A stretch of DNA of 59,733 nucleotides. It comes from a bacterium. GTDB taxonomy: Bacteria; Actinomycetota; Acidimicrobiia; Spongiisociales; JAHEDJ01. A model generated the notes under the pieces. The model worked only from the letters and a program-made list of their open reading frames with translations, did not search any database and was not told the DNA's origin. The position numbers and the translations under genes were made by a program. The DNA lies in assembly GCA_024641325.1 (NCBI GenBank), contig JAHEDJ010000002.1:14632-74364 (forward strand), written 5' to 3'. Shown piece by piece: positions 7,381-15,990 of the stretch (within the stretch, counting starts at the first letter, position 1; each line of letters starts with the position of its first letter).

Positions 7381-9939
7381 GTGGAAAGAATCATCAGGCT
7401 TCTGGCCCGCGTCGTTCGAAAGTCGCCCTGGTCGATCGTCTTTGCCTCTCTCATAGTCACGGTCGCCCTCGGGTTCTTCATCTCCAAACAGGAGACGACT
7501 CAGGGAAATGAAGGCTTCGCTCCCGACGCTCCGGAGTGGACCGCCACTCTGACGATCGGCGAGAAGTTCAGTTCGAACAGTGAGACGCCGATGCAGGTGC
7601 TGTTTGAAGCGGATTCCGGTGATGTGCTGACCGCAGATGGATTGCAGGCGTATGCGGCTGCGACCGAGGCGGTTCTCGAGAGTGAGGCGGCGCCGTATTT
7701 GTCCGAACGGCCGGACGGTGCGATTCAGGGGTTCTTTGGACCGTTGCTCCAGGGCCTCGAGGCGCAAGGGGTTTCCGTTGCCACCCTGTCCGATGACGTT
7801 TCGGTCAAGGGCAGCTTCAGCGATTCCCTGAGCCAGCTTCCTCCGGAATTCGCAGGTTTCTTTACCCAGTTGCTCTCCTCCGAGAACACCGATCTGAACG
7901 TTCCCTCGTCGAGCGCAGGTTTGATGGTGGTATGGATGAACGTTGCCGACCTCGATGAGGCAGGCATTCAGGAGATTCAGTTCGACCTGGCCGAGAAGCT
8001 GCGAGCGGCGTCATCGGACTCGGTGTCGGTGCAGCCGTTCAGTTTCTTCTTGCTCTTCGAGGATCAGGACGTCTTCCTCGAGGAGATCGGCAGGTTGTTC
8101 GGAACTGCCTTCGCGATCATCCTCCTGATACTCGGGTTCGTTTACTGGGTACACCCCAAGGGGAGAATGACCAGAGCCCGGGCGTTCCGGCGGTCGGCGG
8201 CGGACGTGGCCTTGACTATGGCTGCGATCTTGATGTCGATTGCCTGGATGCAGGGCGTGGGCGTGCTCTTGGGTCCCGGCTATCTCGGATGGATCGGGGC
8301 GTTCTCAGAGATGCTGCAAATCCTGCCCATTCTCTTGATCGGCCTCGGTGTGGATTACGCCATTCACCTGAACTCTCGCTACCGCGAGGAGATGGGTGCG
8401 GGGGTCCCCGTCGATCGAAGTGCCGGCCTTGCGACCCGCACCGTCGGTGTGGCGCTGGTCCTGGCGACCGTGACGACCGGCGTCGGTTTCCTGACCAATG
8501 TGACGAACCCTGTGCCGGCCTTGCGGGATTTCGGCATCCTCGCTGCGATCGGAATCGGCTCGGCCTTCTGGCTGATGCTCACCTTCTTTCCGGCAGTTCG
8601 AATGCTGCTCGATCGGCGTGCCGAGGCCGCCGGGCGCCTCCCGGTTGAATCGTTCGGAAAGGGCGGTGACAGGCTGCTCCCTCGCCTCATGGGAAGCGCC
8701 TCTGTGTTCGCCGAGAAAGCACCCATTCCGACTCTCATTGTGGCTTTTGTTCTCGGCGGTTTGGGCGTCTTCGGGACGACGCAACTGTCCACGGAGTTCA
8801 GCTTCACCGACTTCATTCCGGAAGGATCCGCAGTCCTCGAGACGGTTGACGCTCTCGACAAGCAGTTTGCCGGTGGTTTCGGCGAGCGGACACAGGTGCT
8901 CATCGAGGGAGACGTCGCAACTCCGGCAGTGCACAACGCGTCGGTTGCCGCATGGCAGGCCATGGCAGACACGGAGAATGTGCTCAATTTCGGCGGGAGC
9001 GCCGCAGTGGAATTCCCGGCCACGATCGTCTTCCAGCTCGCCACGCCGCCGGATTCGGGCGGTGGGGAGCTCTACAACGAGGAGTTCTCGCAGTTCGCAT
9101 TCGCCTCCGGTCTTCAGCAGGACTTGACCGTCTCTGCCGATGCCGACGTTGTCGCCCTCTATGACAGGGCGTCGGAACTTGTTCCGGATCAGATGGCAGC
9201 AGTACTGGCCCGTGCCGATGACGGCTCCTATGGCTATGTGGACATGTCGATCTCAACACAGGCCGGCGAGGCAGCAGTTCAGCAGCTGGCCGCCGACCTC
9301 GCCCTGGACCTCGAGCCGGTGTCGGCCATCGACGGGGTGACCGCGGTTGCAACTAACGAAAACATCATTTCGCAGGTCGTCGTGACGTCGCTGTCGGAAT
9401 CGCAGCTGAGGTCGCTGTTGATCACGCTGGTCGCGGCCGGGTTCTTGCTGGTGCTCAACTTCCTCATCGAGGCACGCCGACCCTTCCTCGGGATCATCAC
9501 GATTCTGCCCGTGGCGCTGGTTGTACTGTGGACGTTCGGAATGATGGCATGGACCGGAATCCCGTTCGGCCCGGTGACGGCCACGATCTCGGCCCTTGCG
9601 ATCGGTATTGGTGTTCCTTACACGATCCACATCACACACAGGTATCAGGAGGATCGCCAGCGATTCGACAATCCTGAAGAGGCGATCCATTCGACGACCC
9701 GTCACACGGGTGGCGCTCTGGCGGGTTCGGCTTTCACAACGGTCGCCGGTTTCGGCATTCTGGTGACGTCTTCGCTCGTTCCGTTCCAGCAGTTCGGTGC
9801 AGTGACGGTTTATGCAATCAGCTTTGCCTTGATTGCCGCCGTGCTCGTGCTGCCCTCGATGCTGGTCCTGTGGGACCGCTGGCATCGCCGTCGCGGAGAA
9901 CCGGTCGTCGAGCATCGGGACATCGCTGGGGTCGAGTAA
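7381..9939 (+). CDS. MMPL/RND-family membrane transporter
   Basis: An 852-residue protein with two repeated halves, each with one N-terminal helix, a large extracytoplasmic domain and a bundle of five helices, giving about 12 membrane segments. Sterol-sensing-type stretches such as LLIGLGVDYAIHLNSRYREE (about 318-337) and the matching IGIGVPYTIHITHRYQED in the second half are typical of the MMPL/HpnN family. Such proteins move lipids or hydrophobic molecules outward using the proton gradient. Both halves retain the D/Y or P/Y pair in this segment. The start is GTG with a GGAG about 8 nt upstream. No lipid biosynthesis gene lies next to it, so the cargo is unknown. Confidence 0.85.
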   Translation: MERIIRLLARVVRKSPWSIVFASLIVTVALGFFISKQETTQGNEGFAPDAPEWTATLTIGEKFSSNSETPMQVLFEADSGDVLTADGLQAYAAATEAVLESEAAPYLSERPDGAIQGFFGPLLQGLEAQGVSVATLSDDVSVKGSFSDSLSQLPPEFAGFFTQLLSSENTDLNVPSSSAGLMVVWMNVADLDEAGIQEIQFDLAEKLRAASSDSVSVQPFSFFLLFEDQDVFLEEIGRLFGTAFAIILLILGFVYWVHPKGRMTRARAFRRSAADVALTMAAILMSIAWMQGVGVLLGPGYLGWIGAFSEMLQILPILLIGLGVDYAIHLNSRYREEMGAGVPVDRSAGLATRTVGVALVLATVTTGVGFLTNVTNPVPALRDFGILAAIGIGSAFWLMLTFFPAVRMLLDRRAEAAGRLPVESFGKGGDRLLPRLMGSASVFAEKAPIPTLIVAFVLGGLGVFGTTQLSTEFSFTDFIPEGSAVLETVDALDKQFAGGFGERTQVLIEGDVATPAVHNASVAAWQAMADTENVLNFGGSAAVEFPATIVFQLATPPDSGGGELYNEEFSQFAFASGLQQDLTVSADADVVALYDRASELVPDQMAAVLARADDGSYGYVDMSISTQAGEAAVQQLAADLALDLEPVSAIDGVTAVATNENIISQVVVTSLSESQLRSLLITLVAAGFLLVLNFLIEARRPFLGIITILPVALVVLWTFGMMAWTGIPFGPVTATISALAIGIGVPYTIHITHRYQEDRQRFDNPEEAIHSTTRHTGGALAGSAFTTVAGFGILVTSSLVPFQQFGAVTVYAISFALIAAVLVLPSMLVLWDRWHRRRGEPVVEHRDIAGVE

Positions 9940-9997
9940 GGGTTTCTGTGGTGCGGCCGCACTCCTTCGGTGCGCGGTCGCTGCCTCGGTCGGGTTT

Positions 9998-10029
9998 GAG
10001 TGCGGGACGTTCGCCGCCCGCGCGCACTC
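9998..10029. terminator. Inverted repeat after the MMPL gene, possible terminator
   Basis: GAGTGCG (9998-10004) and CGCACTC (10023-10029) form a 7-bp stem with a GC-rich interior. A separate perfect 12-bp palindrome, GTGCGGCCGCAC, lies at 9951-9962. Neither is followed by a T-run, so termination is only inferred. Confidence 0.3.
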
Positions 10030-10082
10030 GTTGTGAACCACGAGTTGTTCCCCGAAGGCGCCTTACGTGGCAGGATGAAGGG

Positions 10083-10520
10083 GTGCTCCTGCACGACGAC
10101 TTCGAGGTCTGGTACGGGTTCCGGGAGGCCACGGTTCCTCCCCCGGATCACTTTGAGTTCGAGATCCATCTCGGACCGGATGACTGCGGTGAGATTGCCT
10201 ACCGACCGGACTATCCGTCGGATGAAACGCCACGTTGGGAGTGCCGCTTCCACTGGCCGGAAGAGCGACGCTCGAAACTCCATGCCCTGATGGTCGAGCA
10301 CACGGTGTTCGATTCCCGGTCTATCACGCCTCCCGACGAAGACACGGCAGGAGGCGCCCTGGAGTCGATGGAGGTCAGTTCCGATGGGCGGTCGTTCAAC
10401 TACCCGTGGCGTCCGCCCGGTCCTGTCCCGCCCGACGTGGCCGACGAGGTGCGGTCGAGTGTCCCCGCCTATATCTGGAGCCAGCTAGAAGAGAAACAGC
10501 GGGAATACGGGCAAACGTGA
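10083..10520 (+). CDS. Hypothetical acidic protein
   Basis: A 145-residue protein, not recognised. It is soluble, rich in acidic, tryptophan and proline residues (FEVWYGFREATVPPPDHF, PRWECRFHWPEE), and has no signal peptide or membrane helix. The GTG start at 10083 was chosen because the upstream part of the frame reads like non-coding DNA and an AGGA sits about 10 nt before it. It lies between the MMPL gene and a doublet of 49-bp inverted repeats that precede hutH. Confidence 0.55.
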   Translation: MLLHDDFEVWYGFREATVPPPDHFEFEIHLGPDDCGEIAYRPDYPSDETPRWECRFHWPEERRSKLHALMVEHTVFDSRSITPPDEDTAGGALESMEVSSDGRSFNYPWRPPGPVPPDVADEVRSSVPAYIWSQLEEKQREYGQT

Positions 10521-10526
10521 TCCGGG

Positions 10527-10575
10527 TTTCTCAGCAATGTGGCCGTGCTCCTGGAACAACAGTATTGCTGAGAAA
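10527..10575. repeat. 49-bp inverted repeat, copy 1 (doublet A)
   Basis: Left arm TTTCTCAGCAATGT and right arm ending ATTGCTGAGAAA; the outer 12 bp pair perfectly. Copy 2 begins exactly 60 bp downstream. There is no T-run at either end, so it is not a standard terminator. Confidence 0.85.
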
Positions 10576-10586
10576 AGCGCCACAGA

Positions 10587-10635
10587 TTTCTCGGCAATGT
10601 AGTCGTTCTCCACGGACGACAGTATTGCTGAGAAA
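10587..10635. repeat. 49-bp inverted repeat, copy 2 (doublet A)
   Basis: Left arm TTTCTCGGCAATGT, right arm ATTGCTGAGAAA, same 49-bp length as copy 1 and separated from it by an 11-bp spacer. It ends 29 bp before hutH; its right arm contains TTGCTG, a possible -35-like hexamer. Confidence 0.85.
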
Positions 10636-10652
10636 CGGGGGCGGGTGACTGA

Positions 10653-10658
10653 TAGCCT
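10653..10658 (+). promoter_or_regulatory. Putative -10 box (TAGCCT) for leaderless hutH
   Basis: TAGCCT ends 6 nt before the hutH ATG, with no ribosome binding site. It is the same hexamer as in front of the macro-domain gene at 27118-27123. Confidence 0.45.
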
Positions 10659-10664
10659 CGCGAT

Positions 10665-12167
10665 ATGCACGTGACCATCGACGGCGGACCCCTCAACGTT
10701 GACGAGGTCGTGGCTGTTGCGGAGGGTCGGGCCGAGGCCGTTCTTCACCATGATGTCCGGGCGCGGATGCTTCCGGCTCGAGACGTCGTTGAACAAGCGG
10801 TTGCCGATGACAGGACCCTCTACGGTGTCACGACCGGTTTCGGTGCCCTGGCCTCCAAACGGATCGATCGGGCTGAGGCCGAGGATCTCCAGGTCCGGTT
10901 GCTTCGCTCCCATGCCGCCGGCGTAGGTGACCCGCTTCCAGACGAAATGGTTCGCTCGATGCTCCTACTTCGGGCCAGAACGCTTGCCCAGGGTCACTCC
11001 GGTGTCAGGCCGATCATCGTCGAGCGCTACGTCGAGTTTCTGCGTGAAGGACTCCTGCCCGTCGTCCCGTCTCAGGGGTCCGTCGGAGCCTCTGGTGATC
11101 TGGCTCCCTTCGCGCACCTGGCGCTTCCGATCATCGGAGAAGGCTTCCTGAAAGACGGTGAGCAGGTCGAACCGGCCGCCCGGGTGCTCGCCAGACACGG
11201 GCTGGCGCCGATTCGTCTTCGGGCCAAGGAGGGTCTGAGTTTGCTGAACGGAACCGAGGGAATGCTCTCGTTCGGGGTTCTCGGCCTCCATCGCGCTCGA
11301 CGCCTGGCGTCGGCAGCAGACATCGGTGCGGCGCTCTCCGTGGAAGCCTTGATGGGTAGCTCTCGCCCGTTTCGGCCCGAGGTTCATGCCTTGCGGCCGC
11401 ACCCTGGTCAGCAAGTTTCAGCGGCCCGGATAGCTGAGCTGCTCAACGGATCCGGCATCGGGCAGAGCCACCAGGATGATTTCGTCCACGCGGTACAGGA
11501 TGCATACAGTCTGCGCTGCGCCCCTCAGGTTCACGGCGCGGTGTTGGATACGCTGGAGTATGCCGGCGGGGTGTTCGACCGGGAATTGGGTTCGGTCGTC
11601 GACAACCCGATCGTCTTCCCCGAGACCGGCGAGCTGGTTTCCGCAGGCAACTTCCACGGACAACCGCTTGCCTTCGCCCTCGATTTCCTGGCGATCGCGA
11701 TCACCGAACTGGGTAACATCTCAGAGCGGCGAACCGATCGGATGCTCGATCCTGAACGGTCGAGCGGACTTCCCGCTTTCCTTTCCCCGAAGCCCGGGAT
11801 CAACTCGGGCTACATGCTCCTCCAGTACACCGCCGCGGCCCTCGTGGCCGAGTGCCGGGTGCTGAGTCATCCAGCATCCGTTGAGTCGATCCCCACCTCC
11901 GGCAGCCAGGAGGACCACGTTTCGATGGGGTGGGGCGCCGGTCGCAAGCTATGGCAGGTGCTCGAGAACATCAGCCGGGTCCTGGCAGTGGAGATCCTCT
12001 GCGCGGTCCAGGGGATTGAATATCGGCGGCCGCTCAAGCCTTCCGCCCGGACGGCTGCGATCGTTCGTCGGGTTCGAGAGGTGGTCCCTCCCCTCGAGGA
12101 TGATCGTGTGCTCTCGGACGAGATCGAGGCGGTCGCCGACATGATCCGGGCGGGCCTCCTGACCTGA
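10665..12167 (+). CDS. hutH: Histidine ammonia-lyase
   Basis: A 500-residue aromatic amino acid lyase that deaminates L-histidine to urocanate, step one of histidine degradation. The MIO cofactor triad Ala142-Ser143-Gly144 lies in GSVGASGDLAPFAH, at the same numbering as the Pseudomonas enzyme; YGVTTGFGAL (53-62) carries the catalytic tyrosine loop. Phenylalanine or tyrosine lyases share the fold, but hutU and hutI in the same window make histidine the likely substrate. The gene stands apart from hutUI by 7.6 kb. It is flanked by inverted repeats on both sides: a 49-bp doublet before it and a perfect 18-bp-arm repeat just after the stop. Confidence 0.92.
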   Translation: MHVTIDGGPLNVDEVVAVAEGRAEAVLHHDVRARMLPARDVVEQAVADDRTLYGVTTGFGALASKRIDRAEAEDLQVRLLRSHAAGVGDPLPDEMVRSMLLLRARTLAQGHSGVRPIIVERYVEFLREGLLPVVPSQGSVGASGDLAPFAHLALPIIGEGFLKDGEQVEPAARVLARHGLAPIRLRAKEGLSLLNGTEGMLSFGVLGLHRARRLASAADIGAALSVEALMGSSRPFRPEVHALRPHPGQQVSAARIAELLNGSGIGQSHQDDFVHAVQDAYSLRCAPQVHGAVLDTLEYAGGVFDRELGSVVDNPIVFPETGELVSAGNFHGQPLAFALDFLAIAITELGNISERRTDRMLDPERSSGLPAFLSPKPGINSGYMLLQYTAAALVAECRVLSHPASVESIPTSGSQEDHVSMGWGAGRKLWQVLENISRVLAVEILCAVQGIEYRRPLKPSARTAAIVRRVREVVPPLEDDRVLSDEIEAVADMIRAGLLT

Positions 12168-12170
12168 ATC

Positions 12171-12224
12171 CCGTTTTCGCGCGACATTCGGAACCCATGA
12201 GGGCACAATGTCGCGCGAAAACGG
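12171..12224. repeat. Perfect inverted repeat with 18-bp arms and 18-nt loop
   Basis: CCGTTTTCGCGCGACATT (12171-12188) pairs without mismatch with 12207-12224. It starts 3 nt after the hutH stop. It could act as a hutH terminator (a short T-run is inside the arm, not after it) or be a REP-like element. It differs in sequence from the 49-bp family but has similar architecture. Confidence 0.8.
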
Positions 12225-12274
12225 TCTAGTCGCGGTTCGCTAGAGTGCCGGGGCCTATTCCGAAGGGAGGCACC

Positions 12275-13285
12275 ATGTCAACTGCAGCACACGAGTCCGC
12301 CCCCTTCGGAGCGGTATTCGCCGAGAAATTCTCGATGAGCCGGTGGGACGGCGAAAGTTTCGAAGAACCACATCTCGAACCAGTCGGCCCCCTCCCGATT
12401 CACCCGGCCGCCCATGTACTCCATTATTCGAGTTCAGTCTTCGAAGGGCTCAAGGCGCACCGCGGCACCGGTGGCGATCTGCGGTTGTTCCGGCTCGATC
12501 GCCACATTGAGAGGATGCAGCAGAGCGCCCGACTGCTTTGCCTTCCGGCGCCGGACGCTGAGCTTCTCGAGAAGATGATCATCAGCGTCGTCCTCGATGC
12601 TCGGGACGCCATCCCCGAGCCACCCGGCTCGCTGTACCTCCGTCCCACTTTGATCGGCACGGAAGCCAACGTCGGCGCGGCCGCCGCCCCCAGCAAGCAA
12701 GCCCTGCTCTACGTGCTCGGGTCACCCGTCGGCGACTATTTCTCGGGCGGTATCCGTCCCCTCAAGGTTGTGGTGGAGGAGCACCGACCACGCTCCACGC
12801 CTACCTTCGGCATGGCTAAGACCGGAGCCAACTACGCGGCCGCTCTCGGCCTCATCATGGAGGCCAAGCACACCCATGCTGCCGATCAGGTGCTATTCGC
12901 GCCGGGGGGTGACGTCCAGGAGACTGGTGCCGCCAACTTCATTCTGCTTGACGACGACCGTGTGCTGACCAAGCCGCTGGACCCCTCCTTCTTACCCGGC
13001 GTTACGCGCGACTCGGTACTCGTGATCGCGCGCGATCTTGGATATGAGGTGGTCGAGGCCGACTTCACGATCGACGAGATGCTGCGATTCGTCGAACGAG
13101 GCGAAGCGGCACTGTCTGGAACCGCGGCCGTGTTGGCCGGTGTCGGGACGATCCTCCACGATGGTCAGGAGCATCGCGTAGGAAGCGGAGAGGTAGGACC
13201 CAACACGCTGCGTCTGCGCGCAGCGCTGACCGCTCTTCAGACGGGTTCGGTTCCGGATATCCACGGATGGATCCGAACGATCTGA
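12275..13285 (+). CDS. ilvE: Branched-chain amino acid aminotransferase
   Basis: A 336-residue fold-type IV PLP enzyme that transfers amino groups between leucine, isoleucine or valine and 2-oxoglutarate. SSVFEGLKAHRG (52-63), the PLP lysine K182 in GMAKTGANYA, and the QETGAANFILL segment are characteristic of the longer, type II BCAT group. The ATG at 12275 is preceded by GGGAGG at proper spacing, so an in-frame start 30 nt earlier was rejected. TAGAGT at 12241-12246 is a possible -10. Confidence 0.9.
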   Translation: MSTAAHESAPFGAVFAEKFSMSRWDGESFEEPHLEPVGPLPIHPAAHVLHYSSSVFEGLKAHRGTGGDLRLFRLDRHIERMQQSARLLCLPAPDAELLEKMIISVVLDARDAIPEPPGSLYLRPTLIGTEANVGAAAAPSKQALLYVLGSPVGDYFSGGIRPLKVVVEEHRPRSTPTFGMAKTGANYAAALGLIMEAKHTHAADQVLFAPGGDVQETGAANFILLDDDRVLTKPLDPSFLPGVTRDSVLVIARDLGYEVVEADFTIDEMLRFVERGEAALSGTAAVLAGVGTILHDGQEHRVGSGEVGPNTLRLRAALTALQTGSVPDIHGWIRTI

Positions 13286-13410
13286 GCGCCCGCGACCGGT
13301 AGCCGGCCCCGACGCCTATCTGCCTCTGGTCGAGTAGATCGGCTGAACCCCACGACGCGGATTGGATAGCATGAGACTGTTCGAGCTTCGTCATGAGGAC
13401 CGGTGATTAG

Positions 13411-14805
13411 ATGAGTTGGGGCCGATTGCCAATTCTCATCGTGCTAATGCTCGTGGTCGGGGTACTGCCGGCAACGGCGGCGGCTGTGGATGCCTGTCCC
13501 GCGAATCTCTCGTCGGCCATCTACGTCGATCTCGATGGCCTTTCCCCGGCTGCAACAGATGCAATCAAATGCATCACACATTACGAGATCACATCAGGGA
13601 CCGGTTTCGCGACTTACAGCCCATACGACACGGTGCCTCGTTGGCAGATGGCGATCTTCCTGGCGCGGACGGCGAGGTCGCTGGGGATCGTGCCCCCCTC
13701 AGCTGTTACTCAAAGCTTCTCCGACACCGGCGACCTTGGCGGCGCCGCCCAGCTTGCCATCAACCAGATTGCTGAGTTGGGCATTGCTTCTGGGACCGGT
13801 GCGACGACGTTTTCTCCAAATCAACAGCTCCCCCGCTGGCACATGGCATTGTTCATGGTTCGTTTGCTGGAGAAGGCCGGCGTGATGCTCCCGCCGGGAT
13901 CCGATCATGGGTTCACCGATCTCGCCGGGCTCTCTCCGGAGGCTGTGAAGGCGATCAACGTAATTGCCCAGGCGGGGGTGGCGACCGGTACGTCCAAGAC
14001 GACCTTCTCGCCCTATTTGTCCATGCCTCGCTGGCAGATGGCGATCTTCCTGGCCAACGCCCTCCAGGTGGGAGGAGCCGATCCGCATGGGATCAAGTTG
14101 GCGTTGTCCGGTATTTCGTCTCCGGCCAACGGCCTCGTGATTGCCACTGCAACGGTGACCGGTGCCGATGGAGATCCACTGGCCGGGCAACTCGTCGACG
14201 TCTTTGTGGCGACGGCCCTGAACTCTGATGGGACCTGCCTGATCGATACCGATGCGTCAATAGATGGCGGCGACGGCGGCACTTCCGCAGACTGTCAGAT
14301 CGATTGGGCCGATCCCAAGACGGACTCTGAAGGCAAGGTCACTGTTCTGCTCACCCACAATTCGGTTGGTGAAATCGACACCGTGTACGCCTGGATGGGA
14401 CCGACCGGGAGCATTTTTGACGTGGATACGGTTGCCGATCATGCCGTGGTAAAGATCACCTGGTCGGCGGTTGCGACCGCCTTTCAGATCTCCTCTCCGC
14501 AGATGCTGACCTTTGGCGGAAGCGCCGATGTAGCCGTTCAGCTGTTGAGTGGCGGCTCACCGGTGCCCGGCCAATGGATTCGTTTTGCCGTGGAAAGAGG
14601 CGGCCTTGCCGTCGTCGCTCATACTGCCCTTACAGGTTTGGATGGAAACGCCGTATTCACCTACACGGGACCCGCCGATCCTAGCGGTGACGACGATCTC
14701 CCGGTTCTCGACACAATTCGTGCGTTTTGGGACCGAGACGGTGACGGAATCGATGATGGCGCAGCGGAACTCGACGCTGTCACCGCGGTGACTTGGGATG
14801 ATTGA
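13411..14805 (+). CDS. Secreted SLH-like surface protein with Ig-like domains
   Basis: A 464-residue exported protein. A signal peptide (ILIVLMLVVGVLPATAAA) is followed by three SLH-like repeats within about residues 30-232. Each has a 'GIxxGTGxTTFSP...PRWQMAIFL' signature, which is common in cell-surface proteins of uncultured actinobacteria and probably binds cell-wall polymers. The C-terminal half contains two Ig-like (invasin/Big_1-type) modules: 'SGISSPANGLVIATATVTGADGDPLAG' and 'GSPVPGQWIRFAVERGG...GNAVFTYTGP'. It is followed at 82 nt by a lipoprotein and an ABC exporter, so it may be part of the same envelope system. Confidence 0.75.
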   Translation: MSWGRLPILIVLMLVVGVLPATAAAVDACPANLSSAIYVDLDGLSPAATDAIKCITHYEITSGTGFATYSPYDTVPRWQMAIFLARTARSLGIVPPSAVTQSFSDTGDLGGAAQLAINQIAELGIASGTGATTFSPNQQLPRWHMALFMVRLLEKAGVMLPPGSDHGFTDLAGLSPEAVKAINVIAQAGVATGTSKTTFSPYLSMPRWQMAIFLANALQVGGADPHGIKLALSGISSPANGLVIATATVTGADGDPLAGQLVDVFVATALNSDGTCLIDTDASIDGGDGGTSADCQIDWADPKTDSEGKVTVLLTHNSVGEIDTVYAWMGPTGSIFDVDTVADHAVVKITWSAVATAFQISSPQMLTFGGSADVAVQLLSGGSPVPGQWIRFAVERGGLAVVAHTALTGLDGNAVFTYTGPADPSGDDDLPVLDTIRAFWDRDGDGIDDGAAELDAVTAVTWDD

Positions 14806-14887
14806 ATCCACGGCAGATAGGACTGGTGAAATATGGAACCGGAGCCCCGGGGGAGCATCTTCAACGGGATTCCAAAGGGGTGAAGCT

Positions 14888-15988
14888 ATGAGGACCAGGT
14901 TGATAGCAATATTGGGTGCGCTGGCGATCGTCCTGGCGGCTTGCGGCGGTGAGGTAGCCGGGGTCGGCACCGAACCGGTCGATCCGGACGAGTCGACTGC
15001 GCCCGAAGCCGCGTCTGATGAAGACCCACAATCCTTTGCCGAGTTCTTTGGCTGGAACACGGGAGAGGATCCGGAAGCGGCCCAAGCGCAGTTCGCCCAA
15101 CAAGAGGCCGAGATCCAAGAATTGGTGCGAGTCTGCATGATCGGACAAGGCTTCGACTACATACCCGTGGTTCAACCGGCGCCGGATTTCGACGTAGCGT
15201 TCGATGAGGGTGATTTTGCCAAGGAACAGGGCTTCGGGATCACCACTTGGTACGGAAACGAGGATGTGTTCTTCGGGCCGGATGAGAGTTGGGTGGACCC
15301 GAACCAGGAAATCATCGATGCCATGTCGGATTCGGAACGGGACGCCTATTTCGAGGCTCTGTACGGTGCCCAGGACGAGGGGATTCCTGAGATCGACGAG
15401 GAGACCGGCGAGACCTATTACACCTACGAAGGTTATGGGGGAGGGTGCTGGGGAGAGGCTGCCGAACAAGTCTACGGACAGGAAGCCGGCCAAGGGTTAT
15501 GGGAGGAGTTCCAACCTGAACTCGAGGCTATGTACGAGAGCATCCAATCTGATCCCCGCATCATCGAGGCCGACGCCGAATGGTCGGCTTGCATGGCCGA
15601 TAAGGGCTACGAGTTCACCGGTCAACAAGCCATGTACGAATCGGTTTACGAAGACATCCAGAGGCGATTCGACGAGATAGTTGGACCCAATGGCGGGTTC
15701 GTCGACCCGTTCGAGGGATGGTCCGAAGACGAGATCAACGCTTTCTTCGAAGAGAAGACTCCCGAAGAGGTAGATGCGTTCTTCGAGCAGGCTCAGGAGC
15801 AATCAAAGCAGGCGATCGACGAAGTGGCCCTGGCGGCCCTTCAGCAAGAAGAGATCGAACTAGCAGTCGCCGCGTCAGAATGCTCAGCCGACATGAACGA
15901 CCTCTACATGGAGATTTCCCGGGAATACGAAGCCGAGTTCATCGCCGACCACAAGGACGAGCTCGAGTCGTTACGCGGCAACGGCTGA
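14888..15988 (+). CDS. Predicted lipoprotein of unknown function
   Basis: A 366-residue protein with a lipoprotein signal: MRTRLIAILGALAIVLAAC, where the LAAC lipobox gives lipidation at Cys19. The mature part is very acidic and mostly helical, with repeated cysteine-containing segments (VRVCMIGQGF, WSACMADKGY, AASECSADMND) that look like degenerate repeats. The ATG at 14888 was chosen because it starts the signal peptide and follows AAAGGGG. It ends 2 nt before the export adaptor gene, so it probably belongs to that exporter as an outer-surface binding or accessory subunit (inference). The family is not recognised. Confidence 0.7.
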   Translation: MRTRLIAILGALAIVLAACGGEVAGVGTEPVDPDESTAPEAASDEDPQSFAEFFGWNTGEDPEAAQAQFAQQEAEIQELVRVCMIGQGFDYIPVVQPAPDFDVAFDEGDFAKEQGFGITTWYGNEDVFFGPDESWVDPNQEIIDAMSDSERDAYFEALYGAQDEGIPEIDEETGETYYTYEGYGGGCWGEAAEQVYGQEAGQGLWEEFQPELEAMYESIQSDPRIIEADAEWSACMADKGYEFTGQQAMYESVYEDIQRRFDEIVGPNGGFVDPFEGWSEDEINAFFEEKTPEEVDAFFEQAQEQSKQAIDEVALAALQQEEIELAVAASECSADMNDLYMEISREYEAEFIADHKDELESLRGNG

Positions 15989-15990
15989 GC

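Noticed and set aside
10527-10635. Repeat-spacer-repeat pattern considered as a CRISPR remnant
   Set aside because: Only two units per site, each unit is itself a long palindrome, spacers are 11 bp, and no cas gene is present.
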